A stretch of 64,000 nucleotides of DNA from Sycobia sp. Sy_11 (Eukaryota; Arthropoda; Insecta; Hymenoptera; Epichrysomallidae): positions 2,959,001-3,023,000 of the forward strand of contig JACCIC010000001.1 of the NCBI GenBank assembly GCA_018907035.1. The letters run 5' to 3'. Shown piece after piece: positions 35,968 through 47,811 of this stretch. The position numbers and the translations under genes are program-made. The number at the start of each line of letters is the position of its first letter. Position 1 is the first letter of the stretch. A model generated the notes under the pieces. It was not told the origin of the DNA and did no database searches. It was given only the letters and a program-made list of their open reading frames with translations.

Positions 35968-36170
35968 GGCCTACGATGGCTCGATCGCTAGAGCGAAGGA
36001 CTAGTAACTTGGTATTCCTTGTTCAAATCCCGGTCTCGGCCGATTGACACAGGCACCGCTGTAATAATTTACATGTGCTTTGTTTACAAACACATCGTAG
36101 ACCTCCGTCACTGATTAGCACCGAGACTTCCATGTCTCAACCGGTTCTTTGTAAACTTTCAACGTGTGAT
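35968..36170 (+). repeat. tRNA-derived SINE-like sequence
   Basis: A tRNA-like head of about 74 bp has box A (TGGCTCGATCGCTAGAGC) and box B (GTTCAAATCCC) at pol III spacing. GGCC at 35968 and GGCC at 36038 could close an acceptor stem, but the stem is only partly paired and the anticodon arm is poor. So this is a tRNA-derived SINE head or tRNA relic and not a working tRNA gene. The tail (about 36050-36170) is unrelated to tRNA. Confidence 0.55.
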
Positions 36171-36806
36171 AGTGCATCATTGTTTTCTAGCAGATTTCTA
36201 ATATTTATAAGTGAATCTTTTTTATTCTTTCCAGCAATACTAAACTTGATTTAATATAATCGTAAACTATATGTCATGGCTTGTTGCATCTGAAATTTAC
36301 TAATTCCCAGGCTACATTCTAATTGTCCTCGGATGTACTTAAGAACTCAATAATTGTAATCACACTTCCGCGCTAAAAATTCTTAAATAGATTAAACTTT
36401 TTAACCACAGGTATAATACTTGTATGAATTACTAATTCAAATGTATCGCAATCTAGTTCATTATAATAAATTTCCATCGAATGGCTAAAGTTCAATTTTT
36501 GATAACAGAGCCTTATTTTCATTATAAATCATATTTTTTAACTACATTATTATACGTGTTGACACCTCTATTTACTTGACTATTCAAACTTGTTAAATAC
36601 CAAAGTGTGTTGCTTATAAAATTTATGACCTTGTAATAGTCTTCATCGAATTATAGTTATTTCCCTACATATGTGTTAGTTATTTTCTAGTTCTTAGCCT
36701 GCGTTATGAATAGTTCATCTATCTCAAATTATACCTGTTCAAATGTACGATTTTTACGGCTGTCAATATCAAGATCGTAATTTTTTAAGAAAAATATTGA
36801 TATATT
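36171..36806. other. Intergenic, no gene seen
   Basis: AT-rich sequence without supported features. Confidence 0.45.
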
Positions 36807-37939
36807 GGGTGTACAAGTACGTCTACAGCGTTTGTCACACGATGGCGTTACCAGTCGATTCCGGGCAGAAATGTCAGACCTCGTGTGTTATATTTGTAAG
36901 TTGTATATCTGCCAACAACTTTGCAACATTATATTTTAGCATTTCTTTCAGTGATGTTTCTTTTATCGAGAAAATTCATGGAAGGTTTCCAGCCAAATAA
37001 ACGTTATTTGCGGGAAACGTATGGGGAGAAATGTATTGATGAAATGACATGCTGCGAGTAGTTCATTTCAAAAGATGTGTTTTTGAAGTTGAAGAAAAGG
37101 ATCGCTCCAAAAAGCCGAAAAGTTTTGAAGACGAGGAATTAGACGCTTTGTTGGATAAGAATCCGTGTCTGATTCAAGAAGAATTTACTGCATCATTGGG
37201 CGTCGCACAATAAGGCGTTTGCCTGTATCTAAACGCATTGGAATTCATTCAAAAGGTTGAAAACTGGGTGCCGTACTAGTTGAAGCCGAGATCCGTCGAA
37301 CGGAGATTTTGCATGCTGCACCGGTATAAAGATAAACCATTTTTGCATCGTATTGCCACTGGTGATAAAAATGGATTTATTATGATAACCCTAAACACAG
37401 GAAATCTTATACAAAGCCTGATGAGCCCGTCCACTCAATGCCGAAACAAAATATTCACATAAATAAGACCATGCTCTGCATATGGTGGGATCAAAAGGGT
37501 GTCGTACACTTCGAACTACTTCCGAGTGGTCAAACCATCAAAGGACCATTGTATCGAAACCAACTTATTCGTTTGAAGCCAGTATTACAGAAAAAATGGC
37601 CAGAATATGACACCAGGCATCAGTCCGGCATTTTTCATCACGATAACGCTCGGCCACATGCTACGGGCTCAGTCAAAAACTATTTGGAGAATAGTAGATG
37701 GAATATTCTGCATCACCAGCCTTACAGTCCAGACTTGGCACCATCTAACTAAAACTTATTTGAATCAATGCAGAATGCTCTTAAGGAAATACGCTTCAGT
37801 TCAGTAGAAGGAATCACAAATTCGCTCGATACGTTCTTGAGCTCGAAAGTTGAGAAATTTATTTGGTCTGGAATTCATAAATTGTCAGAAAGATGGAAAA
37901 AAAGTTATAGCTACTGCTGAACGATACTTTAAATTAAGA

Positions 37940-37998
<59 letters not shown>

Positions 37999-38080
37999 GT
38001 AAACCATATATATATGTAACCATGTTTTCATAATAAAACGTCACATTTGAGGAAAAAACGCTCCAAATTGTATGCGCAAT
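36807..38080 (+). mobile_element. mariner, mauritiana-like, heavily decayed
   Basis: Recognisable transposase blocks: RYLRETYGEKCID, LKPRSVERRFCMLHRYKDKP, LHRIATGDK, TMLCIWWDQKGVVHFELLP, GIFHHDNARPH and PYSPDLAPSN, then stop at 37750. The residue at the third catalytic Asp position is Asn. Several frameshifts. After the coding relic there is a compound (AT)n(TG)n tract (37940-37998). Termini are approximate. Confidence 0.8.
37940..37998. repeat. Compound (AT)n(TG)n microsatellite
   Basis: AT dinucleotides pass directly into TG dinucleotides, within the 3' part of the mariner relic. Confidence 0.95.
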
Positions 38081-38308
38081 CATAAATATTTAAAAGGAAG
38101 GAATGACACCAAATCTAACTGAATTAGTGAATTTTTATAATTAATGATATTTATAAGTTCAATAATCATGAGCAACATCTCATGTTTTTCGTTCAGAATC
38201 CTAATGTTTGCAATTTGTCGTATGAATAACCAATCATCGTATACATGTAAGCAACACCAAAAACGAAAAGCCGAGAGTTTTAAGACAATATACTTCTAAG
38301 TGATATTA

Positions 38309-38821
38309 AAACAATTGAATTGTACTTCTGTCGACTGCCCATATACAAATTAATAAATATTTTTTTTATTGGTCTTACAGTCCAATCAATTTCAACCAAA
38401 AATAAAATAAAATAAAAATAAAAAATAATAAAAATAAAAAATAAAAATTAAAAATAAAAATTAAATTAAAAATTAAATTAAAATGATAATGACAGTCAGA
38501 CTGTCCTTGTTTACATTCACCCCCGTAGACTAATCTGAAAATAAAATATTAGCTGAAAAAATTCTTTGTTAGTAAAGTGCAGTCTGACTGTCCCCAACAC
38601 CCTTACCTAATTGAAGACTTGTCCAACGTTTCGAGCTCGTCTATCAGGGACTGATGATTTAATTTAATTTTTAATTTTATTTTTATTTTTAATTTTTATT
38701 TTTTATTTTTATTTCTTATTTTTTATTTTTTATTATTATTTTTATTTTTTATTTTTATTTTATTTTATTTTTGGATGGAATTGATTGGACTGTAAGACCA
38801 ATAAAAAAAAATATTTATTAA
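38309..38821 (+). mobile_element. Foldback, Penelope-like non-autonomous element, copy B
   Basis: 513 bp flanked by a perfect 13-bp duplication CTAAGTGATATTA (38296-38308 and 38822-38834). It begins with the one-sided extension AAACAATTGAATTGTAC...GTCGACTGCCC, then the inverted terminal segment TATTGGTCTTACAGTCC, long AATAAA-rich arms, and the inverse segment at the right end. The central block differs in arrangement from copy A. No open reading frame. Confidence 0.82.
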
Positions 38822-38834
38822 CTAAGTGATATTA

Positions 38835-40153
38835 TCCTACTTTTTTCTAAGTACAGTGATATTGTAAGCTTGCCTGCCTTTAATGGGATAATAAAAAAGC
38901 TAGAACTAACCTTTGGACATATAGTAGTTTTCAATGTCTTGTAAATCCCTGGTCAATCTATCTATTCGAATCAAATGTATTCCGTATATAATTGCAATAA
39001 TATATATTTTCTTGGTTAATTTAGTGCCCTGTAGGATCGATGAAAGTCAGCTCTACTATCGATTATTTATTCGCTCTTAATGTAAATTGAAGATTTTTCT
39101 ATGTTAGCAATTTACAGTTTTAATATGGCAATAATATCGATGAAATTACGAACATATCTGCCAGTCCTCAAGCTGATCGACTCTACTGCCTATACATTAA
39201 AATGATGAATACCCATTGTGATCGGACACTAAAGTTTCTCAAACTATCAACTATATCGTTCAGGGTGCTTTTTAACAAATCAGTGGTAACAGGAACGGTG
39301 AATCATAATGTAAACTTAAGTGAAACACGGTTTTAAGGCAAAATTTGTTAGATATGTTGAGTTCATCTTTTATTGAATTCGCAATTACGTTCACAATTAT
39401 AATACGTAATGTAGCTATATTTTCATTTGCGAGGCCAACTGCAAATACAAATGCATTGAAACTAAGATCTCAGCTAATTTTTTCAGTTGAATTAAGTCTT
39501 CTCAAGAGAAACTTGAAGTCAATGGACATTTAAAGAAATATCTTTTTAAAATCGCATAAATATACGTATAATTTTATTTTCCTGGTTATCATCATAATTT
39601 ATAAAACATTAGTCAAAATCGACTCACATATTAAATAAGCATATCAATGTGATTATCTAAATATTAAGAATGACAGAGTCTAATTTGAATTATATCTGTT
39701 CTTTTGCAAATTTGGATGCGCTGCTTTAATTGTAAGCAGCTGTTCTTTGAAATTTAAGTTAGGAATAAATCTTAAACTTCTGGAAGAGTATGCCTTAGAA
39801 AAAAATCAATTAATTTTAAAAAACAGAATGAAAAATCGATTTTTCAAAATGAAGAAAGTGTGAGAAACCCTTAAAAATAAACAAGTAACAGACACCAGCA
39901 ATAGTTACTTATCATGGTACTATTTACTTTTTACGTGGTTACTTATTTACGGTATACCATAAATATTTCTTCTCAATTAAAGAATAGGATAAACTTAACA
40001 AGCATGAAAACTGGAAATCATATACGCAGGCAACGATTGAATATATCTATAAACTAGATAGAATAGAAACACTTGATATAGCACTTTGATATTAAAAATA
40101 TTAACAAATAAAGGCTTTATAAGAGATTTCATTTTGTCTAGTTCATTTTATGC
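38835..40153. other. Intergenic between two foldback copies
   Basis: AT-rich, no supported gene. The frame 39345-39533 shows no family features. Confidence 0.45.
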
Positions 40154-40166
40154 AACGTTTCAAAAA

Positions 40167-40746
40167 TTAATAAATATTTTTTTATTGGTCTTACAGTCCA
40201 ATCAATTCCATCCAAAAATAAAATAAAATAAAAATAAAAAATAAAAATAATAATAAAAAATAAAAAATAAGAAATAAAAATAAAAAATAAAAATTAAAAA
40301 TAAAAATTAAATTAAAAATTAAATTAAATCATCAGTCCCTGATAGACGAGCTCGAAACGTTGGACAAGTCTTCAATTAGGTAAGGGTGTTGGGGACAGTC
40401 AGACTGCACTTTACTAACAAAGAATTTTTTCAGCTAATATTTTATTTTCAGATTAGTCTACGGGGGTGAATGTAAACAAGGACAGTCTGACTGTCATTAT
40501 AATTTTAATTTAATTTTTAATTTAATTTTTATTTTTAATTTTTATTTTTTATTTTATTTTTATTATTTTTTATTTTTATTTCTTATTTTTTATTTTTTAT
40601 TATTATTTTTATTTTTTATTTTTATTTTATTTTTATTTTTATTTTATTTTATTTTTGGATGGAATTGATTGGACTGTAAGACCAATAAAAAAATATTTAT
40701 TAATTTGTATATGGGCAGTCGACAGAAGTACAATTCAATTGTTTCA
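40167..40746 (-). mobile_element. Foldback, Penelope-like non-autonomous element, copy C
   Basis: About 580 bp flanked by a perfect 13-bp duplication AACGTTTCAAAAA (40154-40166 and 40747-40759). Orientation is opposite to copy B: the extension (GGGCAGTCGACAGAAGTAC...CAATTGTTT) is at the right. The arrangement of the central block equals that of copy B. No coding capacity. Confidence 0.82.
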
Positions 40747-40759
40747 AACGTTTCAAAAA

Positions 40760-41429
40760 GTCTGGAAGTAATTCAGTCACCCAGATTGATTATAAATTAA
40801 ACTAAATAAACATAAAAAAATGATTATTAGAAAAAATCCTTCATACGAGGTATACATTTGGTTCAATAAAAGAATTAACAAAGCTATAGGATCGTTTGAA
40901 AATAGATGTTGACATGTTTAATATTGTGGTAGTGTGTATGTGTCACTGTTAATGCAAGTGTTAGTGATAGTGGAAAGCGGCAATGCGTGCCATAGCGGCA
41001 GTGCGAGCGGGATGGTGTGTGTGTGTGTGTCTGTGTACAAGGCAGAGAGTGAGTGAGTGAGAGAGTCATATAAAACCTGAGTGTTGACGAGCAAAGCGTG
41101 AGCAGGTCCTGACCTGTAACCCGTAGGTATGAGCGGTTCAATATGATATCCATCTGCGTAAAATTTATACGGAGCTTCGCCTCCCCCGATTTTTTTTATA
41201 GTTGAATGTGATGCGATTGAAAACAAGAGCCTCCTGATAATCGACAAGAGAGCTCAGTACCGTGCGACGCTTCAAGCGAGATACCACCTTTTGTAATATA
41301 CAATTTTCAATATATTATATATTTTATACTATTAAAACATACCAAGTGTCTCAGATTATTTTCCTTCAGTTCTTTATACTCCGTTATAATTGAACAAAAT
41401 AAATACTCGATGTATACATTTTTATTCCT
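40760..41429. other. Intergenic, one protein-like minus frame
   Basis: The minus-strand frame 40918-41247 contains GGGEAPYKFYADGYHIEPLI, which looks more protein-like than its surroundings. Its 3' half is TG/GT-repeat sequence and no partner exon is evident. I do not call a gene. Confidence 0.4.
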
Positions 41430-42451
41430 ATAGACAATTTTACATGTCAACGCTTCCGTGAAAAGCTCCTATCTCAACGTCCGCGTCAAAAAGGCAGTAT
41501 TTCGCAGAGTATTTTTTTCAATTTCAGTTGCTACCAGTAACTAAATATTCGGAGTATTGAATTTGAAATAGAAAAATCTAGAAAACATATATATGCATCT
41601 TACATACGGCGACTGCAGAAAAATATTGTACGTTTGTGTTCGGGCGATAGTTATGATGTGTTGAATGCTAGAATACGAAACTCTACACAGAAGTCGTCCC
41701 GAGGCATCCAGACATCGTATTCTACTACCCCATCATAAAACTCGAATAAAATTTGTCTTGAAATAGCTAGTTATTGTATTTTACTTTCCAAGCACGAAGC
41801 TCCACGAAGAGATCGACTGGACATACTTGGACATCGTATATTAAAGACCAAACACTAAATTCCCAGTAGAAGTCGTCCCAAGAGAACTGCTCGTCGTATT
41901 CGGCCGTCACATCCTCAAACTTTCCGTAGACGTCGGTAAAAAACACCTGGACATCGTATCCTACTGTCCGAATACGAATTTCGCAGTACAAGTCGTCCCG
42001 AGATACCTAGAAAACGAAACTAAAAGATTTCTCTGTAGAAGCCGTATTTAAGATGTATATATTGTAAGAAGAGTCAGGATGGAGATGGAAAATAAGTTTT
42101 TATTTCTCAAAATTCGTATGTAAATCACTAAAGTTTATTGACTCGTGGATACAAATAAGTTTACAGGTAACTCGCACGATCAAAACGACGCAAGACTGCT
42201 ATAACGACCTTCTCGCTCGGTGCCCAAACAAAATCTGTCCTCTGTTTTGCAACAGATATACATCATTAACTAATCTAACGGTACTTAAGGTATAGTTGCG
42301 TTACAGTCGAGTCTGAGCGCGAATGATCCCTAACGGTACCTTTGACAGGTCCAGACGCATACCGGTAATGAGGCGGCCTCGGTAGATACAATACTTAGGG
42401 ATTTCCCGGGAATAAATATAACCATTAATGCATACGCACCATATACAGTCT

Positions 42452-42505
<54 letters not shown>

Positions 42506-42840
42506 TATATTTCGTATATTTCCGTATTTTAAATTCAATACCATGAATATTATTTAATCAATAGTGCATACTGAAATTGAAAAAAAAATGGTTTGTGAAG
42601 TAGCATCTTTTTGAAGCGGATGCTCTGATATTGTTTTTTTATACAGAAGTAACGAAATATATACTTACATAGCTTTGCAATTAATGGTAAAATAACTCTT
42701 CTTATTTTTCCTTTATTTATTTTTTGTTCTAATTGAAAAATAAAACATAGCTTGTATCACTCCAAAGGCAATAGAAAAAATATTTTTCGAGTATCAGAGC
42801 AATCGGTTCAGTAGTTCTTTATATAAATAGATAAAAACTA
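41430..42840 (+). repeat. Dispersed repeat with 60-bp minisatellite core, copy 2
   Basis: The 5' part (CAAAAAGGCAGTATTTCGCA, then GACTGCAGAAAAATATTG and TTCGGGCGATA) resembles the 5' part of copy 3. The core at about 41690-42015 has decayed units with GGACATCGTAT and AAGTCGTCCCGAG. The 3' part (CGTATATTTCCGTATTTTAA at about 42512) resembles copy 1. The 3' part is separated from the core by a solo LTR. Confidence 0.7.
42063..42454 (-). mobile_element. Probable solo LTR inside minisatellite repeat copy 2
   Basis: A 392-bp segment has ends TGTAAGAAGAG and ACAGTCTACA (TG...CA, with inverted TGTA/TACA tips). It lies exactly where copy 1 of the host repeat (about 4866-4890) is continuous. The flanking ATAT could be a 4-bp target duplication but sits in TA-rich sequence. 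On the minus strand it contains AATAAA near its end. No coding part and no second LTR, hence solo. Confidence 0.6.
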
Positions 42841-42907
42841 TATAAATGCATAAACATTATGTTCTGTGAAATATTTTTAAGAATTTGACATAATGTTTTT
42901 AATAATA

Positions 42908-44150
42908 CGAGGTCAGACAATTAAGTAATGCGACCGATTTTATTTTTCGGCCTGTGGTAACACTGCGAACCTGTAACTCCGTCACCGTAATAGTAGATCC
43001 CTACACTCTCGATTGAGATCTTGACGACACTTGTAGAATCATTTCTTCGCCAGCTGTTTAGTGTTTTGTAACAATACGCGAGTAGTGCATGACTCGAAAA
43101 TGGAACGGAGAAATTTAGAGCAACGGTGCGCGATAAAATTTTGTGCGGAACTTGGTGAAACCACGACAGAAACTTATGAAAAAGTGCTCAAAGTGTATGG
43201 TAGTGATGCTCTGAGTCGTAGACAGGTACTTCGGTGGCATGCCGATTTTAAGAAAGGCCGTGAGAGCATGAAAGATGAGGCGCGGAGCGAAAGGCCAATT
43301 CAATTGCGAACCGACGCGAATGCGTAGCGCGACCGCGCCCTTATTCGTCAAGACCGGTGACTAACCATTCGAATATTGGTTGACGAGTTGAATATTAACC
43401 GGAAAACAGTTAGAAAGATTTTAATTGAGAATTTCGACATGAAACAGCTATGTGCGAAGATTGTAGCGAAGGTTGAAAATGATCCTAATCTTCTCTATCG
43501 AATTACTGGTGATTAAAGTTGGTTCTTTCAATATGAGCCCACATCTAAACGACAAAGCCAACAGTGGCTGTTCCCTGGAGCGCCAAGACCAAAGAAGACG
43601 AGAATGAGCAAGTCCAAAGTGAAAATAAAGTTCATTTGCTTCTTCGACAGCGAATGGGTGGTTTACAAAGATTTTGTACTAACTGGACAAACCGTAAATC
43701 AAGTATTTTACCGCAATCTGCTTGCGGTAAAATAAAAATTACGAAAAAGGGTGCTCATCGTGCGTCCAGAAATCGCGAAGACTTGGGTTTTGCATCACGA
43801 CAATGCTCCTTGTCAGAGTGTGTTCAGTGTCTTTCAGTGTTTGGCGTATAAAGGCATCGCAATGTTACCAAAACCGCCCTATTCACCGAACATGTCACTA
43901 TGTCATTTTTTCCTATTCCCCCATTTGAAAAAATTCGTCAAAGGTCGACATTTTGACTCCGTGGAAGACATCCAAGAATCTGTGACGAGTACTCGGAGTG
44001 TTCTAGAATTATTATGAAAACTGGAAAACTCGCTAGAATAAATGTATAGATGCGGGAGGAGACTAATTTGAAGGGGGTCGCAGTAATGTACTTTAAAATT
44101 TAAGTACTCGATTTTTTAATTTTGTCGCATGACTTAATTGTCTGACCTCG
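42908..44150 (+). mobile_element. mariner, full length, dead
   Basis: Terminal repeats CGAGGTCAGACAATTAAGTA (left) and the inverse TACTTAATTGTCTGACCTCG-like right end are near identical. TA flanks both ends (42906-42907 and 44151-44152). The 1243-bp element encodes a relic from MERRNLEQRCAIKFCAELGE (ATG 43100) through KVKIKFICFFDSEWVV, WVLHHDNAPCQ and PPYSPNMSLCHFFLFP. Lesions include TAG at 43325-43327, a stop after TGD in the first catalytic motif, and frameshifts. The SPD motif is SPN. Confidence 0.92.
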
Positions 44151-44529
44151 TAGTATGTACCATTTGTTTTATATAAGTAAATATAAAAATAAATGAAATA
44201 GAATAATAACATGAAAGATAGACAGTAAGTAAATAGTGATCATTATATATATCATATTTTATTATTCTTGGTATATAATAACCTAAATAGAAACCATACT
44301 TCACTATATATAAATTTATCAGATTAAACGACTAACGAAACAACGTTTTCGAACGCCCGTTCCTATAGCAGAAATTTCAAGTTAAAACTACATGATTTCT
44401 TAGTATGGCTAACATGGTGAGTTCGAAAAGCATTTTACCAAAGTTACTCGAGTAATGCTAACGTTTCTTTTCGCTCAGTGAAAATATTCAACATAGTTCA
44501 AGTTGTCGTTTACTGCGCATAAGCACGGC

Positions 44530-44830
44530 ATTGCTTTTTTACGCGCACGATATGCGGAGTCGACGCCGAACTCGGTTTATTATCCCCACCAAATTATAAA
44601 ACGCCATTTATAATGAATGCGGACATAATTGATTAATGAAAGTAAGACGATTTTCAACACGGAATATAGCCTATGTACTTTCGAAAATAATATAGAACAT
44701 ATATTTTGAATTTCAGAACAATCGATTCAGTAGTTTTTGCGTTTATCGCATACAAATCAAATACACGCTTTGTTTTTATAAATTTGTATGAGTATGATAT
44801 CATATGCTTTAATATGATATAATTACTGTA
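44530..44830 (+). repeat. Interspersed repeat fragment, same family as 61.9 kb
   Basis: Matches about 61868-62105. Shared landmarks are ACGCGCACGATATGCGGAGTC, CTCGGTTTATTATCCCCACC, ATAGCCTATGTACTTTCG, ATCGATTCAGTAGTTTTTGC and TTATAAATTTGTATGAGTATG-like sequence. This is the 3' part of the minisatellite-bearing family. Confidence 0.7.
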
Positions 44831-45640
44831 TATTTTATCCAATTTAGCTCTTAATAATTCTGTACATTTCACCCAACTATTTCAATATGTTACAAATATC
44901 TAAAGTTTAATAATATAAAATCGTACAATTATAAAAAATAGAAATTTCGTATTCTCGAGAAAAATATTACAAATTAAAAAATACTATATATTTTATGAAT
45001 AGAAACTAGAGAAATAAACTTACTGAATTAGAGAAATATTACTCTGAAATTAGTAATTATTAAATCATAGAATTACAATATAATTTTTTATACTTGAAAT
45101 TCGTTTACCTATTAGTAAAATATAGAGTAATTTTTTATAGAAAATATTTTTCTTATCCTTCACTTTTCCTTATAATAGATTTTTTGAATTCTTATGGATT
45201 GTCAAATTTATTATAAATATGGCCCTGCCGAACACAAAAGAGCTTAAAAGAACAAAATATTTTTAAGTCCTACGCCATTTACATATTAGAATAAGCATAA
45301 CAAATTACTTAAATCTTTTATGAACTTCTAAATGTACCCACTTCAAGGAAAATATTGATATTTTTTCTTGTTTTATAGGATTAACTTTAAAAATTTGTGA
45401 ACGTATTCATATTTTATAAATCAGAACCATCGTGTCTTTTTCTTACTTTTTTTATAGTATTAAAAATTAAATGACCTTGAAAATATTTATACTTTTTCTT
45501 TTATAATTACACAAAAACTATGTACATATGCATTCTTAATATATTATACTTTATCGCAAAAAAACCTCGAAAACTCCTAAACGCTATACGTAACGACGGC
45601 GACACCGTATACATTACCTGTTCAAAAGCACTAGTTTAAG
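44831..45640. other. AT-rich non-coding
   Basis: No gene, repeat family or long open frame recognised. Confidence 0.45.

Positions 45641-45696
<56 letters not shown>
45641..45696. repeat. (TA)n microsatellite
   Basis: Uninterrupted AT dinucleotides at the left edge of a CpG-rich block. Confidence 0.97.
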
Positions 45697-45698
<2 letters not shown>

Positions 45699-46049
45699 TC
45701 CGACGGGGGCGATCGGCGAGGTGTTGCGCACTGTGCGCGCGCGCTTGGAAAACGGCATTTCTAAGCGAGTTGTCGGTAGACGTCAGTTCGGGAAGGAGGT
45801 TCGAGCGCGCAGCACGCATATTGTATGCATATATAGACAGTATAATCTACCTGCTGTATATATATATATGTATGTATATATATATAGCACCTCCAATGTG
45901 CGCTCTTCTTTATATATGCATATAACATATAGCGTAAATATTCAAGAAGCGTAAATATATATAGTGCGTGTGCAGTGCGTGCATGTGTTCGGTGCGGTTG
46001 ATAATCTCGTCCGCATCGGGATTTTTGCTCCGGTGCCAGCTTCCGCTCG
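45697..46049 (+). other. CpG-rich block, possible non-coding first exon
   Basis: Sequence is abruptly GC- and CpG-rich (GCGCACTGTGCGCGCGCGC, CTCGTCCGCATCGGG). It ends at a good splice donor, GCTCG/GTAAGC at 46049-46050. This combination is typical of insect promoter plus 5' UTR exons, but I find no downstream coding exon on either strand. Confidence 0.3.
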
Positions 46050-46307
46050 GTAAGCATTGTTTTATTTATTTTTTTTTCACTCTCGCTCTAAGTACATACA
46101 CGTTATATCCAATAAACGACACGCACAAAGTTGGATCTATCATCTCTATGAAGGAGATGAGATCACCATCGGGTCGCGCGCGCCTCTTGGGAGGATGGAT
46201 ATAATAGTATATAGCCAGTTGATTTTTCTTTTCTCTTATTTTCTGTATGATCGATCGTGATACGCGATCTTATATTACTTTTTTCTTTAATTATTTATAT
46301 ATATATA

Positions 46308-46370
<63 letters not shown>

Positions 46371-47504
46371 CATATATACATATACATATCTTATCTGCAA
46401 AGCGGGCGTCTTATCGACGCGACGAGATTTTCTGGTATCGCGCAAATGAAGTTGACGTGTGTGTGTGTGTGTGCGTGCGGGTGTATGCGCGCGCGCGCGT
46501 GTGTGCTGTGTGACATAGTGTATAAGTATGGTAAGAAGACATTGGACGAGATTTTGAAACAAGTTATATTTTTATTACTCCCATCGAATTTCGGTTAATA
46601 TATTTCTATGTTCTTCTTTACATATACTAATATATTACATATAATAATATATGAGACTATAATACATATATATGATGTATATTCATGATAAAATAAGTTT
46701 CTTTTATGAAATAAAATTACAGTATTTATTTGCAGTTAAATTTTGCATTTGTTAATGTATTTAATTTTCAACAAAATGAAAAATTTGTTGTTTCACAGAT
46801 TTTGAAAGTCAAGCTCTCCAAAACTATACACTGTTAAAATTTCATTTCACCAATCGAGTATTGTATAAGTAGGTATTGTACAGAGATAAATATTTTTTAC
46901 GAAATGTTTATTTATCTTTTGTGGCTCTCTGTTATCGCAATTTTTCAAATACCAAAATTTTTTTAGGGGTTTATCGAAAAATCGGTTTTTTCTTTGTCCA
47001 TGAATTTTGTCTTTTTTTTTTTTTAATACTGAACCGATCTTTTTGAATTTTTTACTTTGTTTTCATAACACCGATTGACAGCTTGAGGTATTATACACAC
47101 GTTAAATGTTTGAAACTATGCATATTTATTACCCTTTTTAATCAAAATTCATCCATAAAAATAAATTATATAGCTTAATGACCTCTGAAACTTAAAATTT
47201 GCAAATCTGTCTTAAATTTTTTTTGTAATTTAGCATCTCTAATATCAAAGTAAAATGTAGTTATTTTGCATTTTATTAGTTTAAAAATAATAATATTCGC
47301 GACTTTCTTCTTATGTATTTCTGTAATTAACTCAGATATTGTATAAAAATTATTTTAAGCAAGATCATCCATTGATCTGAAAATGTCTAAAAAAATTGCA
47401 TAAAAATAATCCAAAAGGTTTTGTCAGTAAAAGAATTTATCAGTAAAATAGCTTTGAAACTAATATCTTTTGCATAAGCATAGAATATTTAGACATTGAA
47501 AAAA
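46050..47504. other. Non-coding with (TA)n, (TG)n and (CG)n tracts
   Basis: (TA)n at 46296-46366 and a compound GT/CG tract at about 46457-46505. The frames over them encode Tyr-Ile or Cys-Val runs and are artefacts. The rest is AT-rich. Confidence 0.6.
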
Positions 47505-47715
47505 ATATTTTCCGATATCAAGTAAATGTTTACTTGTTTTGTACCAAGTAAAGCATTTTCTTAAATTAAAAAAAAAAAAAAAAAAAACTAGATTTAAGAG
47601 CACGTGGTTTGATTAATTTAAGAAGATGCTTTCTCAATCTAAGAAAATAATTTACTTGGTACAAAACAAGAAAATATTTACTTGATAAAAGATATGTTTT
47701 TCTTAGTGAAAGTAT
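47505..47715. repeat. Long inverted repeat around a poly(A) tract
   Basis: CTTGTTTTGTACCAAGTAAA (about 47533-47552) is matched in inverse by TTTACTTGGTACAAAACAAG (about 47651-47670). Outer matches TCAAGTAAAT and inner matches TTCTTAAATT/AATTTAAGAA extend it. The loop contains A19. Likely a palindromic non-autonomous element; no terminal duplication was identified. Confidence 0.65.
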
Positions 47716-47751
47716 GACATTGTATACTTTTTCTCGAAAGCTTACTTCTAT

Positions 47752-47811
<60 letters not shown>

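Noticed and set aside
35968..36041. Functional tRNA gene
   Set aside because: A and B boxes are present, but the acceptor and anticodon arms do not pair properly.
40884..41247. Possible cuticle-like exon on the minus strand (APYKFYADGYHIEPL)
   Set aside because: No recognised cuticular motif, half of the frame is TG-repeat sequence, and no flanking exon was found.
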